Both the position numbers and the translations under genes were made by a program. Below, piece by piece: positions 33,122 through 42,700 of a DNA stretch of 64,000 nucleotides. The stretch covers positions 1 to 64,000 of the forward strand of contig FR893142.1 of assembly GCA_000433355.1 (NCBI GenBank), given 5' to 3'. Source of the DNA: Alistipes sp. CAG:435 (GTDB lineage Bacteria > Bacteroidota > Bacteroidia > Bacteroidales > UBA932). How positions within the stretch are numbered: the first letter of the stretch is position 1; every line of letters begins with the position of its first letter. The notes beneath the pieces are model-generated. The model searched no databases, had not been told where the DNA came from, and saw only the letters and a program-made list of their open reading frames with translations.

Positions 33122-34674
33122 TTCTCAGAACAGATGTGCAGATTGACGCGATTTCCTCTCTATGGGTGATGATTATGAGGGTTTTGTCCTGAACCTGCCC
33201 TGAAAGCCTTTCCAACAGGATCTTTTCCGTCTCTATGTCCAAGGACGAGGACGGTTCGTCAAGCAGGAGGATTCCGCCTGGACGGAGCAATTCTCGGGCA
33301 ATGGCGATCCTCTGGGCCTGTCCTTCACTCAATCCCACGCCATGCTCGCCGCATCTGGTGTCAAGGCCATCAGGCAGATCCATGACAAAATCCGCCGCGG
33401 CCAGATGAAGGGCCCTTGAATATTCCTCATCACCCGCATCCGGATTTCCCATGCGAAGATTGTCCCGGATGGTTCCGCTGAACAAGGTGTTCCCCTGCGG
33501 GACATAAGACAGGTTGCGCCGTGTCAAAGGCGAGGCCTCGGCCTTGTTTCCCTCGCAGTCGTAGAACACCACATTCCCGCTGTCAGACTTCCCGGAGTGA
33601 AATCATGGGAGAAGTCATCGAATACCTTTTTTTCGCCGCCAGGGTAGGAATATGTAAGATGCCCGATCCTGATTCCGGCCCTGCCGGTCAGGACGACAGG
33701 CTTCCCGGTTTGTTCGAGAGGTGCGTCCGACAGTTCGGCGAGCCTCTCGGCAGCGGTCATGACACGGATGAACGCCGGAATCTGCCGACTGAGTTCGACC
33801 ATCGGGTTTTGTATCTGGGCCACAAGCTGAAGGAACGCGGTCATCGTGCCGAAAGTCACAGCGCCGCTTCTGATCCCGAATATTCCCCAAAGGAACGCGG
33901 TGGCGTAACCGGCCGAGAATCCGACTTGGATCATCAATCGGGGGAAAAGCGCGAAATTCGTGTACCTCATGACATTACGGAACAACCCTGATTGCATGTC
34001 GCCAAGTTTGGAAACGGAATATGGTTGTATTCCATGGAACGAAGCAGCAGACGATTCTGCACACTTTCCTGAATGTGTTCCTGAATAGCGCTTTCCCGGG
34101 AACGGATGTCATGCGTAAGCTTTCTCATCCTACTGACATAGCTTTTGCTCAACAACAAGGCCGCCGGCATGATGAACAGGAGAATAAGAGCCAAACGCAC
34201 ATCCATTTTGGAAAGGATGTACAGGGCGCCGATCAACTGGCAGGTCGTTATCATTACGCTCGGGATGCCACGGCACAAGACCTCGGAGACACTCGGAACA
34301 TCATCAATCAACCTGTTGAGGATGTCTCCCGAGTGACGAGACTCCCGGCTGTCCCACCGGCTTGCCATCAGATGATCGAATATATTCATCCTCAATTCAT
34401 TGTTCATGCAAGCCTCTGTCTTTCGGGCCAGTCTGTCAGCCATCAATGAAAGAAGTGGTCTGACGGCCATGCTCACGATCATCATCACGACGAGGACGCC
34501 AAGGCTCCATCCTTCGGACTGTCCTGTGACATTGTCGATAAGCCCTTTGCACACCCAGATGAAAAACAGAGAGACCGCAACCCTGACCATACCGGTAACG
34601 CCCACACACAGAATGTGAAGGTGATTCCCTCGGGAAGCGTTCCAAAGCCATGCTATGCAATCCTTGATCCTCAT
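33099..34674 (-). pseudogene. ABC transporter (fused TMD-NBD), broken
   Basis: Three adjoining frames together make one exporter-type ABC half-transporter. The first (from MRIKDCIAWLWNAS at 34674) carries the first transmembrane helices and ends at about 34010 after RSMEYN. A +/-1 shift leads to the frame KLGDMQSGLFRNVMRY with the rest of the membrane domain and the start of the nucleotide-binding domain (YPGGEKKVFDDFSHDF). At about 33590-33600 the reading breaks again and resumes at DSGNVVFYDCEG. The segment that should hold Walker A (GxxGxGKT) is missing, while the signature LSEGQAQRIAIAREL and Walker B ILLLDEPSSSL remain. One frameshift plus a deletion of the P-loop means it is inactive. 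Confidence 0.82.
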
Positions 34675-34750
34675 TTCAGAATTGTTCCGGCAGAATGCAA
34701 ATGTAACACTTTTCCACGAATGTTCAATCGCATGCCCGTCAAGAGCATAC

Positions 34751-34796
34751 ATAAAGTGCGGGAGGCTGGCTTGAAAGCCGGCCTCCCGCACTTTAT
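34751..34796. terminator. Long GC-rich hairpin, probable bidirectional terminator
   Basis: This is a nearly perfect inverted repeat: ATAAAGTGCGGGAGGC-t-GGCTT, loop GA, AAGCC-g-GCCTCCCGCACTTTAT. It lies between the mdh stop and the broken ABC gene start on the minus strand. The A/T-rich flanks would give a terminator in either direction. Confidence 0.65.
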
Positions 34797-34811
34797 ACAG
34801 TCCGAAGACCA

Positions 34812-34884
34812 AGAAGCAGTTTTGAGTTGTTTAAAATGTTCTTTGAGGTGAAAAACTTCAAACAAACAATTCAAAACAGCTCCT
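34812..34884. repeat. Inverted-repeat element at the mdh 3' end
   Basis: The left arm at 34812-34832 and the right arm at 34864-34884 match in 18 of 21 positions as inverted repeats (AGRAGCWGTTTTGARTTGTTT). The right arm overlaps the mdh stop codon by two bases. A related but shorter hairpin with AAGAAGCTGTTTT arms lies at 39066-39101. Confidence 0.6.
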
Positions 34885-35875
34885 AAAGGTTTACATTGTC
34901 TTTCTTCCAGTCCTCTACCGGAGGAACGATGCCAAGGGCGATGATCTCCTCACGCATCTTGCAAAGGTGCTCGTAAGACTTCTGGAGGTCAGCCATCTCG
35001 ACTTCAGTTCCCTGAGGCTCGGTGAAGTGAACACCGGTGGCGTCGATCGTGGTAGGCATAGCCATCATCACGTTCTTGAAGCCGCACTTGTCGCAGTTGA
35101 CATAGCAACCAGCAGGCCAGGTGAACGGAGTTCCGCCCATAGCGCCCTCGATCATCTTGACAGCCTGGTAGGCAGGGCTCTGGAATGAAGAACGTCCACG
35201 GAGCTTGATGATGTTGGAGCCACCCTGGATGGTGTCGTGCTTGATCTCGGCCCAACGCTCCTCGGAGATGTTGTACTCGGAGAGAGGCTTGCCGTCAACC
35301 TTTGCCTTTGACGCGAAGACAGCCATCTGCTCGCCGTGACCGCCGTAGGTATAGCAATCGGTAACCTTGTACTGCGGAACACCGCAAGCCTTCGAGATCT
35401 GCTCCTGAAGACGTGTGGAGTCAAGAGCCGCGAGAGAGGTGAGCTGGTTAGGCTTGAGGCCTGAGTGGATGAGGGCGGTGAGAGCCGTCACATCGGCCGG
35501 GTTGAAGATAACCACAACGTGGTTGACATCAGGGCAGTACTCCTTGATGTAGTCACCGAACTGAGCGGCGATCTGGCAGTTGCCCTTGAGAAGATCCTCG
35601 CGGGTCATACCGTCCTTACGTGGAGCACCGCCGGAAGAGATGATGAACTTGGCGCCTGTGAAAGCCTCCTTAGGATCGGTTGTCCAAGTTACGTTGGCAC
35701 CTGGGAAAGCACAGTGGTACATTTCCTCGGCTACACCGTGGACAGCCGGTTCGATGATGTCATAGAGACAGATGTTAGGAGTAAGACCGAGCATAAGGGC
35801 GGTCTGAGCCATGTTGGAGCCGATCGCACCGCCGGCACCGACGATGAGCAGCTTCTCGTTTGTCAAAAATCCCAT
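34883..35875 (-). CDS. mdh: Malate dehydrogenase
   Basis: The NAD-dependent enzyme interconverts malate and oxaloacetate in the cytoplasm, here probably in the reductive branch leading to succinate. The 330-residue protein is the Bacteroidales type: the dinucleotide motif IVGAGGAIGSN, SSGGAPRKDGMTREDLL, FNPADVTALTAL, AALDSTRLQEQ and the catalytic His region YGGHGEQM. It stands alone, with its own TATCTTTG element upstream and a strong hairpin downstream. It is divergent from the phosphopantetheinyl transferase operon. Confidence 0.95.
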   Translation of the reverse strand: MGFLTNEKLLIVGAGGAIGSNMAQTALMLGLTPNICLYDIIEPAVHGVAEEMYHCAFPGANVTWTTDPKEAFTGAKFIISSGGAPRKDGMTREDLLKGNCQIAAQFGDYIKEYCPDVNHVVVIFNPADVTALTALIHSGLKPNQLTSLAALDSTRLQEQISKACGVPQYKVTDCYTYGGHGEQMAVFASKAKVDGKPLSEYNISEERWAEIKHDTIQGGSNIIKLRGRSSFQSPAYQAVKMIEGAMGGTPFTWPAGCYVNCDKCGFKNVMMAMPTTIDATGVHFTEPQGTEVEMADLQKSYEHLCKMREEIIALGIVPPVEDWKKDNVNL

Positions 35876-35923
35876 GATTAATAAAATTTTATGTTAAAAA
35901 TCCTATAACAGTCAAAAGTGGTA

Positions 35924-35931
35924 CAAAGATA
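35924..35931 (-). promoter_or_regulatory. -7 element for mdh
   Basis: The minus strand reads TATCTTTG, an exact TAnnTTTG match, about 50 bp before the mdh start. The -33 element is unclear. Confidence 0.5.
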
Positions 35932-35971
35932 ACAATTTCTGTCGTATTTTCTTTCTAATTCAAAAAATCAT

Positions 35972-35979
35972 TATATTTG
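35972..35979 (+). promoter_or_regulatory. -7 element for the 36.0-39.1 kb operon
   Basis: TATATTTG matches TAnnTTTG. It lies about 190 bp before the phosphopantetheinyl transferase start and only about 28 bp before the small leader frame at 36007. Confidence 0.5.
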
Positions 35980-36006
35980 CAGAGATAAAGAAGATTAACT
36001 GATTAT

Positions 36007-36159
36007 ATGGAACCTCCCAGTTCTATTCTGACAGACGGCAAATCAAAGGCGGACCCCCGATCGGACGATCCGCTGTCGTGCGGCACGTTATATAATCATT
36101 CGCTGAACATCCCGGGCCGGGTCAGGGCCGCGGGGGAATTTTCTTGTTTGAATATCTGA
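36007..36159 (+). CDS. Possible 50-residue leader peptide
   Basis: An open frame MEPPSSILTDGKSKADPRSD... of 50 residues begins about 28 bp after a promoter element and ends 4 bp before the phosphopantetheinyl transferase start. It fills the leader exactly and has a GC-rich end (CCGGGCCGGGTCAGGGCCGCGGGGG) that could fold. No known family is recognised. It may be a translated leader or simply an open stretch in a 5' UTR. Confidence 0.35.
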   Translation: MEPPSSILTDGKSKADPRSDDPLSCGTLYNHSLNIPGRVRAAGEFSCLNI

Positions 36160-36163
36160 ATCT

Positions 36164-36802
36164 ATGGCACTATATTTAAAAAAGGAATTGGAAGAGTCCA
36201 GATCCTTGATCGGGGTTTGGCAGATAACCGAGACGGAAGATAAACTTCGCGAGCTCGCCTCCGTGCCGTCCGACGAGATGGAGGAGATCTCATTCATAAG
36301 CAACGAATCACTCCGTAAGCAGAGGCTTGCGGTAAGGGCGCTTCTCTGCGAGTTGTTCGGAGAGAAGGTCTATCTGAGCCACCATGATAACGGAAAACCT
36401 TATCTGGAGAACAGCGTCACCAACATAAGCATCACACACACGGATAAATATGTCGCTGTCATCCTGAATGACAACGAGGATGTCGGAATAGACATCGAGT
36501 CCCTGTCCCGTGACTTCTCCGCCGTGGAGCGCAAGGCTCTTTCCGAGGACGAGGTCGATGACCTTGATGATGACAAGAGGAACGAGCAGCTGGCGATCTA
36601 TTGGTGCGCCAAGGAAGCCATCTTCAAAAGACTTTCGGCCTACAGGGTGAATTTCGCCGAGCAGATCGAGGTCGAGCGTTTCCGCCCGAAAGGTGAGGGT
36701 GAGCTTGACGCGACCTTCATCCACAAGGATGGCTACGAGGAAGAGTTTGAGCTTGAATATATCACCTTTGACAACCACGTGCTTGTCTGGGTGGTAGGAT
36801 AG
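36164..36802 (+). CDS. 4'-phosphopantetheinyl transferase superfamily protein
   Basis: The 212-residue Sfp-type enzyme transfers the phosphopantetheine arm from CoA to a carrier protein. Motifs visible are ITHTDKYVAVIL, the metal-binding DVGIDIESL and WCAKEAIFKRL (WxxKEAxxK), in the usual order and spacing. Whether it serves the fatty-acid carrier or a secondary-metabolite carrier is not shown by the neighbourhood. LemA and DUF2207 follow on the same strand (gap 30 bp). Confidence 0.9.
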   Translation: MALYLKKELEESRSLIGVWQITETEDKLRELASVPSDEMEEISFISNESLRKQRLAVRALLCELFGEKVYLSHHDNGKPYLENSVTNISITHTDKYVAVILNDNEDVGIDIESLSRDFSAVERKALSEDEVDDLDDDKRNEQLAIYWCAKEAIFKRLSAYRVNFAEQIEVERFRPKGEGELDATFIHKDGYEEEFELEYITFDNHVLVWVVG

Positions 36803-36832
36803 TATCGTTTAACCATTTAACATATCAGCATC

Positions 36833-37393
36833 ATGTCAACGACAGTTTTGGTGATAATCGCCATTTTGGTGGTCATATTCATTTACATCTTCTTGACCCA
36901 GAGGAAATTCGTCGCTCTGGAGGAAAAGATGAAGAACGCTTTCAGCCAGATCAACGTCCAGATGAAATCCCGTTGGGATGCCGTGACGAATCTGGTCGAG
37001 ATGACCAAGCAGTACACAAAGTACGAGCACGACACCCTTGTGGACGTGATCTCGAAGCGCAACGCCAATGTCTCCAATCCGGGCGAGTTGGCGGAGAGCG
37101 AGGCCTCTCTTCGTTCTGTTGTGGGACGCTTGAATGTAGTCGCCGAGCAGTACCCTCAGCTGGGTGCCGACACGGTGTTTGTCAAGACAATGGGCGACAT
37201 CAAGGACTACGAGGAGAAAGTCCGTCTCAGCAGGATGGTCTACAATGACTGCGTGACGAAGATGAATATGATGGCTCGCCAATGGCCTTCCTCAATGGTG
37301 GCCGCCATGCTCCATTTCTCGACCCACGAACTCCTGCCGGAAGACCAGACTGTCGTCAACGCGCCTTCAGTCTCAGACATATTCAACAAGTAG
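36833..37393 (+). CDS. LemA family protein
   Basis: The 186-residue protein has an N-terminal membrane segment (VLVIIAILVVIFIYIFLTQ) and the helical LemA domain: FVALEEKMKNAFSQINVQMKSRWDAVTNLVEMTKQY is diagnostic. The topology is N-out with the domain on the cytoplasmic side or, in some reports, exposed; its role is unknown. Pairing with a DUF2207/TPM-like protein, here 4 bp downstream, is conserved in many bacteria and suggests a joint membrane function. Confidence 0.93.
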   Translation: MSTTVLVIIAILVVIFIYIFLTQRKFVALEEKMKNAFSQINVQMKSRWDAVTNLVEMTKQYTKYEHDTLVDVISKRNANVSNPGELAESEASLRSVVGRLNVVAEQYPQLGADTVFVKTMGDIKDYEEKVRLSRMVYNDCVTKMNMMARQWPSSMVAAMLHFSTHELLPEDQTVVNAPSVSDIFNK

Positions 37394-37397
37394 GATC

Positions 37398-39053
37398 ATG
37401 AGGAGGCTTTGGACATTTTTCCTGGCCGCCGTCCTGTCTCTCGTCGCTGTCCCGATGTCCGGCAGCGACGTTGACTCGTTGAGAATCAACGTGGAACTAC
37501 GGGACAACGGATCTGCCATTGTGACCGAGACATGGCATATTGATGTCTCTGACGACATTACGGAGTGGTACCTCGTGGCCGACAACATGGGTCAGATGAC
37601 CATTGAGGATCTGGCGGTCAGCGACGAGACCCTCGGCGACTATCTCAACGAAGGCGAATGGGATGTTGACCGCAGCCGCGCCCTGAAGGCGGGCCGCTGC
37701 GGACTTGTGACCAAATCCAACGGCTATGAGATCTGCTGGGGCGTGGGAAGTTCCGGCAGGCACACCTACACCGTCCGCTATCTTCTCACCGGCCTTGTCA
37801 AGGGTCATGAGGACATGGACGGATTCAACCACATGTTCGTAGCCCGTAACCTGGGTTCGTCACCCAAATCCATCATCCTGACCGTCAGGAAACCGGGAAT
37901 GGAGTTCTCCACGGAGAACACGAAGGTCTGGGCGTTCGGTTTCCGGGGAGAGATACACGTGGAGAACGGGATTGTCGTGGCCAGAACCACGGAGCCTTTC
38001 ATCAAGGAGAGTGCTATGATCGTCATGGTCGGCTTCGAGAAGGGCATGTTCCATCCGGACCTTGTAGAGAAGCGGACATTCGACCAAGTCCGCAAGAAGG
38101 CCCTAAAAGGCAGTGACTACTCCTCTTCGGGAGAGTACGGCTTCTGGGAATGGGCGTCCGTCATATTCTTTGCCTTCATCGTCATCCTTGTGTTCCTGGC
38201 TCTCATCGCCGCCATAAAGGACAAGATCAACAAGATCAAACGCAAGAAGGAGCTTCTTGGCGGGAGGATCAAGGATGTGCCTTGGTACAGGGACACGCCG
38301 GTAAACGGTGACTTGCGGAAGGCAAGCAACATACTGACAGAGTTCGAGGGCCTCAAATCAACCCAAAGACAGAATCTTATCGCCGCCTACATCACAAGGC
38401 TCTTCCTTAAGGGAGGATTCGAGATTGTCCCGCAGCCGGACGGCTCAAAGCCTCAGATGCTGGTCAAGGATCTTCCGGACACCGCGGCGCAGGACGATGA
38501 CACGAAGCTTGAGTCCGAGCTGCACTCGTTCATCAAGGAGGCCGCCGGAGATGACAGGATCCTCCAGAAGAACGAGCTCCGGAGATGGTCCAGGTACAAC
38601 GGCAGGACATTGTACGCCTGGAGCAACAGGATAGAGAACGGAGCGACCGTCTGGACGATGAAGCCGGAGGAGGTTCGCCAGGTCTTCGGACTCAGAAAAT
38701 TCCTAAAGGATTTCACGCTGATCAAGGACAGGGGTGTGGTAGAGGTGAAACTGTGGAACGACTACCTTGTCTTCGCATCCCTTTACGGCATCGCCGACCA
38801 GGTGATAAAGGACTTCCGGAAAGTCTGTCCCGAGTACTTCAGGCTGTCCTCGTCCGCGGAGTTTTTTGCCGACAGCGCGACCAACATTATGATCTGGGAC
38901 ATGATCAACATGACCTCCAGGGACTTCAATGTGGCGGCCTCCACCTATGAGGCCTCGCTCAACAGCTCAAGCTCAAGCGGCGGAGGAGGATCGTCATCCT
39001 GGGGCGGCGGAGGAGGCTTCTCCGGCGGAGGATCCGGCGGAGGCGGACGCTAA
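37398..39053 (+). CDS. DUF2207 membrane protein
   Basis: This 551-residue protein has a signal peptide (ending near VPMSGS), an extracytoplasmic DUF2207 beta domain (LRINVELRDNGSAIVTETWHIDVSDDITEWYL), and one membrane segment near residue 250 (WASVIFFAFIVILVFLALIAAI). A cytoplasmic alpha/beta region follows, then a Gly/Ser-rich tail ending GGGGGFSGGGSGGGGR, typical of the YciQ/DUF2207 group. Its function is unknown. It is coupled to lemA. A small inverted repeat lies 13 bp after the stop. Confidence 0.92.
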   Translation: MRRLWTFFLAAVLSLVAVPMSGSDVDSLRINVELRDNGSAIVTETWHIDVSDDITEWYLVADNMGQMTIEDLAVSDETLGDYLNEGEWDVDRSRALKAGRCGLVTKSNGYEICWGVGSSGRHTYTVRYLLTGLVKGHEDMDGFNHMFVARNLGSSPKSIILTVRKPGMEFSTENTKVWAFGFRGEIHVENGIVVARTTEPFIKESAMIVMVGFEKGMFHPDLVEKRTFDQVRKKALKGSDYSSSGEYGFWEWASVIFFAFIVILVFLALIAAIKDKINKIKRKKELLGGRIKDVPWYRDTPVNGDLRKASNILTEFEGLKSTQRQNLIAAYITRLFLKGGFEIVPQPDGSKPQMLVKDLPDTAAQDDDTKLESELHSFIKEAAGDDRILQKNELRRWSRYNGRTLYAWSNRIENGATVWTMKPEEVRQVFGLRKFLKDFTLIKDRGVVEVKLWNDYLVFASLYGIADQVIKDFRKVCPEYFRLSSSAEFFADSATNIMIWDMINMTSRDFNVAASTYEASLNSSSSSGGGGSSSWGGGGGFSGGGSGGGGR

Positions 39054-39065
39054 CATCCGGTCACC

Positions 39066-39101
39066 AAGAAGCTGTTTTCAAACAAATCAAGACAACTTCT
39101 T
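39066..39101. repeat. Hairpin related to the mdh 3' repeat
   Basis: Left arm AAGAAGCTGTTTTCA and right arm TCAAGACAACTTCTT pair in 12 of 15 positions. The arm sequence matches the arms of the element at 34812-34884 (AAGAAGC-GTTTT). Both sit at gene 3' ends, here just after the DUF2207 gene. Confidence 0.5.
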
Positions 39102-39127
39102 AGCTGAAAGCCACTCCAGGCGGCGGA

Positions 39128-39610
39128 GTGGATGTCGAACTTCACGGTACAGCCCGCGCCAGTTTCGGAAAAACCGTCAACGATGTCATCGACAGCATGC
39201 AGGAGGAGTTGTTCCGCGAGAAGGATTTCCGTTTCTGGGAATGCCTTGGAACGAATGTCGCACTGCCTTCAGTCAAGTTTGACTCAGTGTTCATATTCAC
39301 ACACTTCATCCTGCATTTCTATCACAGCGGACTCGGACTACCGAAAGAAGAGATGCCATTCTACGATCCGCAATTCGCAAAGTACTCCGACATGATCTGG
39401 GCTTCGATGAAACATTCCGGCAATTTCGGAAGGAAGATGAACGCCGGACGCGACATAAAATCCGAGTCTTTCCTTCTTCGCAAGGCAAGATCCCTGAAAG
39501 GACATCTTCTGTGGATGTCACGCCACTTCACCTTGTCCCCAAAGAACACGCTGAGAGCGCTATGCGGCACTATCGTCACCGGAGTGGCCGCAGCGGTAAA
39601 GGGACAATAA
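39128..39610 (+). pseudogene. Nucleotidyltransferase family (NTP_transf_5-like) fragment
   Basis: The 160-residue frame starts from GTG with VDVELHGTARASFGK and continues FWECLGTNVALPSVKFDSVFIFTHFILHFYHSGLG, then KSESFLLRKARSLKGHLLWMSRHFTLSPKNTLRAL. This order resembles the C-terminal half of the ~350-residue Bacteroidetes nucleotidyltransferase family associated with PqqD/HprK/ABC loci. The N-terminal half with the nucleotidyltransferase motifs is absent, so this is a truncated remnant. It may once have belonged with the locus at 31-34.7 kb. Family assignment is from pattern memory and is moderate. Confidence 0.55.
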
Positions 39611-39676
39611 TCACGTCATACGAGGAGACCGGACGGGGGAGAATATTTCCGGACACTTCACACATTGAACATGAAA

Positions 39677-39702
39677 GAGGGCAGCCCATCAAGGCCGCCC
39701 TC
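39677..39702 (-). terminator. Terminator after the GH106-like gene
   Basis: Hairpin GAGGGC-GGC / GCC-GCCCTC with a short loop and CTCTTTC after it on the minus strand, 7 bp beyond the stop codon of the large glycosidase gene. Confidence 0.6.
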
Positions 39703-39708
39703 TCACAT

Positions 39709-42700
39709 CTACTTACCGTAGTCGTAGATCTGAAGTTCGATAGGGCCGAGAAGGCCGGAAGGCTGAAGCTCGGAATCCTTGTTGAGGTAGGTCGCCGTCT
39801 GGAAGGTGAACCTCTCGTTGGCAGGAATGGCTTCCTTCTCTCCGATCACTCTGTTCCTCCAGCAGTTGACAACCTCCACCTCGATCGTGTTCACGCCCTT
39901 CCTGAGCAGGTTTGTGATGTTGAGCCTGTAAGGAGCCGTCCAGACACCGCCGGCATATTCACCGTTGACCTTTACCTTCGCCATCACCATGACCTTTCCC
40001 AGATCAACGTAGACCTCTCCCTGTGGCAGCTTCTTAAGCTTGAAGCTGTTGGTGTAGGTGGCGTCTCCGGAGAAATACTTGATCCTCGGATCGTCGCTGG
40101 TGGTCCAGTCATAGAGCGTGTCGAATGTGACCGGTGCCTCAGGGCCGCCCCTCTTCTCCTGGAAAGCGACGGTCCAAGGGGTGTCGATGGTCGCCAGGAC
40201 AGACTTCTCCGGATAGTTGCAGCCTTCAGAGACCGCCTTGTCAGTGTCCTTCCTGAACACGATGAACGAGCTTTCGTAGGCTTCAAGCCTCATCGGAACC
40301 TTGGTGGTCTTCGTGAGTGTCCTGTACTGCCTCAAGTCACGGACATCCTTGGTGAGCGGATTCCATAGCTCAGGAGTCTTGCCCTGCACGCGGAACAGGC
40401 CATCGAATGAGATAGCCTTGTCTCCCTGGTTGGAGACGAAGTAATACTCCCCGTCCGCGAGTCTGAGATGGATGAACTGTATAGGCAGAGCCGGATCCTC
40501 CGTGGTGAAGTCAGGGGCGATGCCCAGATCGGCGAACACCTCCTCAAGCGAGGCGTCCTTGTAGATTCTGCCCTTGCCGTAGCTCACGGAGCGCGAGAAC
40601 GGATCCGTGTTGTTTCTCCACATCCTGGCAGCGATGCCCCTTACCTTCACATCGCACTCCGGGTAGCCCTTCATGCTCGGAGATCTCTCCGGAGCCGGGC
40701 CAAGGATCACAAGACCGTCACGGACAAGCGTCTCAAGCTTTTCAAGGAGTTCCGGACGCATGGTCTTGATCTTAGGAAGAACGAGGACGGAGTAGTGCAT
40801 ACCGCTTTCAAGGGTGAGTTTGCCATCCTTCACACAGGCCTTCATGACCACATCGCTGTTGATGTAGTCGAACGAGAATCCCTCAGGAAGTTCCGGATCC
40901 TTCGTTCCGGTCATCTTAGGACAGTCTTCGCCAAGGAAGTAGGCGACATCGGCCACATAGCGTCCCTGCTGGAGCATGTAGTTGCAGCGCTTGATGTAGT
41001 CGTTGAACACGTCCAGTTGGGAGAACCAGGTGTTGTGACGGTTGAACTCATTGCCGAACCATGCGTTGACGCCAGGCACTCTGTCGTCAGGCTGCTGTAT
41101 GTAAAGATGGTACAGGGTAGCGTTGATGCCCTCGGTGAAGAAACGGTCACCGCGCTGTTTCATCTGGCCGGGATACTGTGTGAAGTCAGGCCCTCCGCAG
41201 GTGAAGCTCTCGGCCCAGACCTTACGCTTTCCGTAGATGTGGCCGCAGGATGAGGCCACCCGGTTCTCGATGTCGCCAAGGTCGCCGAAACTCCAGAACT
41301 CGCCGGCGATCTCATCGGACTGCGATCCGTACTGGAGGAAGTCTCCAGGGAAGCCCCAATGGCCGTAGTTCTCAAGCCAGGTGGTCAGGCCATGCTCGTT
41401 GCTGACCTCACGAAGACCGCCCACATAGTTGTAGGACACCTCATCGGCGACAAGCCGCCTGAGATCCCAAAGGAAACGGTCGGACATGTCCTCGCTGCCG
41501 ACCACCACACCACTCATGACAGGGATGAAAGGCACCGGATCGTAGCCGTAGGCCGCGATGAAATCCTCGATCAGATTGTCGGTCCAGTTCTGGCCTCCTG
41601 TCTCGTAGCTGTCCTCCACACAGACCTTGAACATCTTTCTGTCCTCGGCAGGGATCCTCTTCAGTATCTGGCCGAGATAGTTGTCAAAGTGTGTGCGTAT
41701 GTGCTTCTTGCTCATCTTGTCCGTCTCAAGTCCGGTTCCCTCCACAGGCGCCGGGGAGCAGAGCGTGCCGGTAGGAAGCATGGCCGTCCTCATGACCACC
41801 CAGTCGCCTGCCGGAACATCCCAGACGAGCGTCCCGTCTTCGGACACATTGGCGGTTATGTCCTTGACCTCACTTTCAGGAACACCCTCATAGTCAGGCT
41901 GATCCCTCCACATGTAGGCATCCCACATAGGATGCGGGGTCTGCCACATCTTTGAGAGGGACTTCTCTGGGTATCTCTCCACGGCCGGTTTGTCGGACAG
42001 GGTGACGCTCTTTACGACCCCAGGCTTGACCTTGAGGACAAACTCGCCCGCGACCGTCTCGGGGATAGAGATCACAACTGGAGCGAATGGCTCGAAACCG
42101 ACATTCGTGTCGGAACGGCTCCTGTCGATAAGGAACTCCTCGACAAGCGTGAGTTCTCCGCCTTTCCTCGCGTAGAGAGACGCCTCGCTGACAACCTCCT
42201 TATCGACAGGCTTGATGAAGACCGAACGCACGACTGCCTCCTTGCCGGCCTTGAATGTGATGGTTCCGTCTTCGGCCACCTCGGACGCGAAGCTGACGGA
42301 GGCAGCTGACAGAGGATAGGCAAGAACCCTGACAGGCTGCGCGTCCTTTCCGAGCTCACGAAGTTTCCCGTTGAACCTCACCGGACCGGAAACCGTGTCC
42401 TTCACATAGCCAAGATACCTCATCGCCTGCGATGGCTCGACCCAAGGGCCGCCGCTCTGGCTCCATCCAGGACTGTTGAACATACCGATCTCGATGCCGA
42501 GCTCGCCCGCGGTCTTGAACATCGTGTGAAGGATGTCCCACCATTCGTCCGTGAACATCCTGACCGGCCCCTGAGGAGCGCCCTGTCCCTCGCCGATCAT
42601 GCCGATGAAGGCCCTGTTGATGCCTACAGACTTCATCGCCTGGAGATCCTTTACGACTCCTTCCTTGGACATGTTCCCGGCAACCCAGTACCAGTAGATG

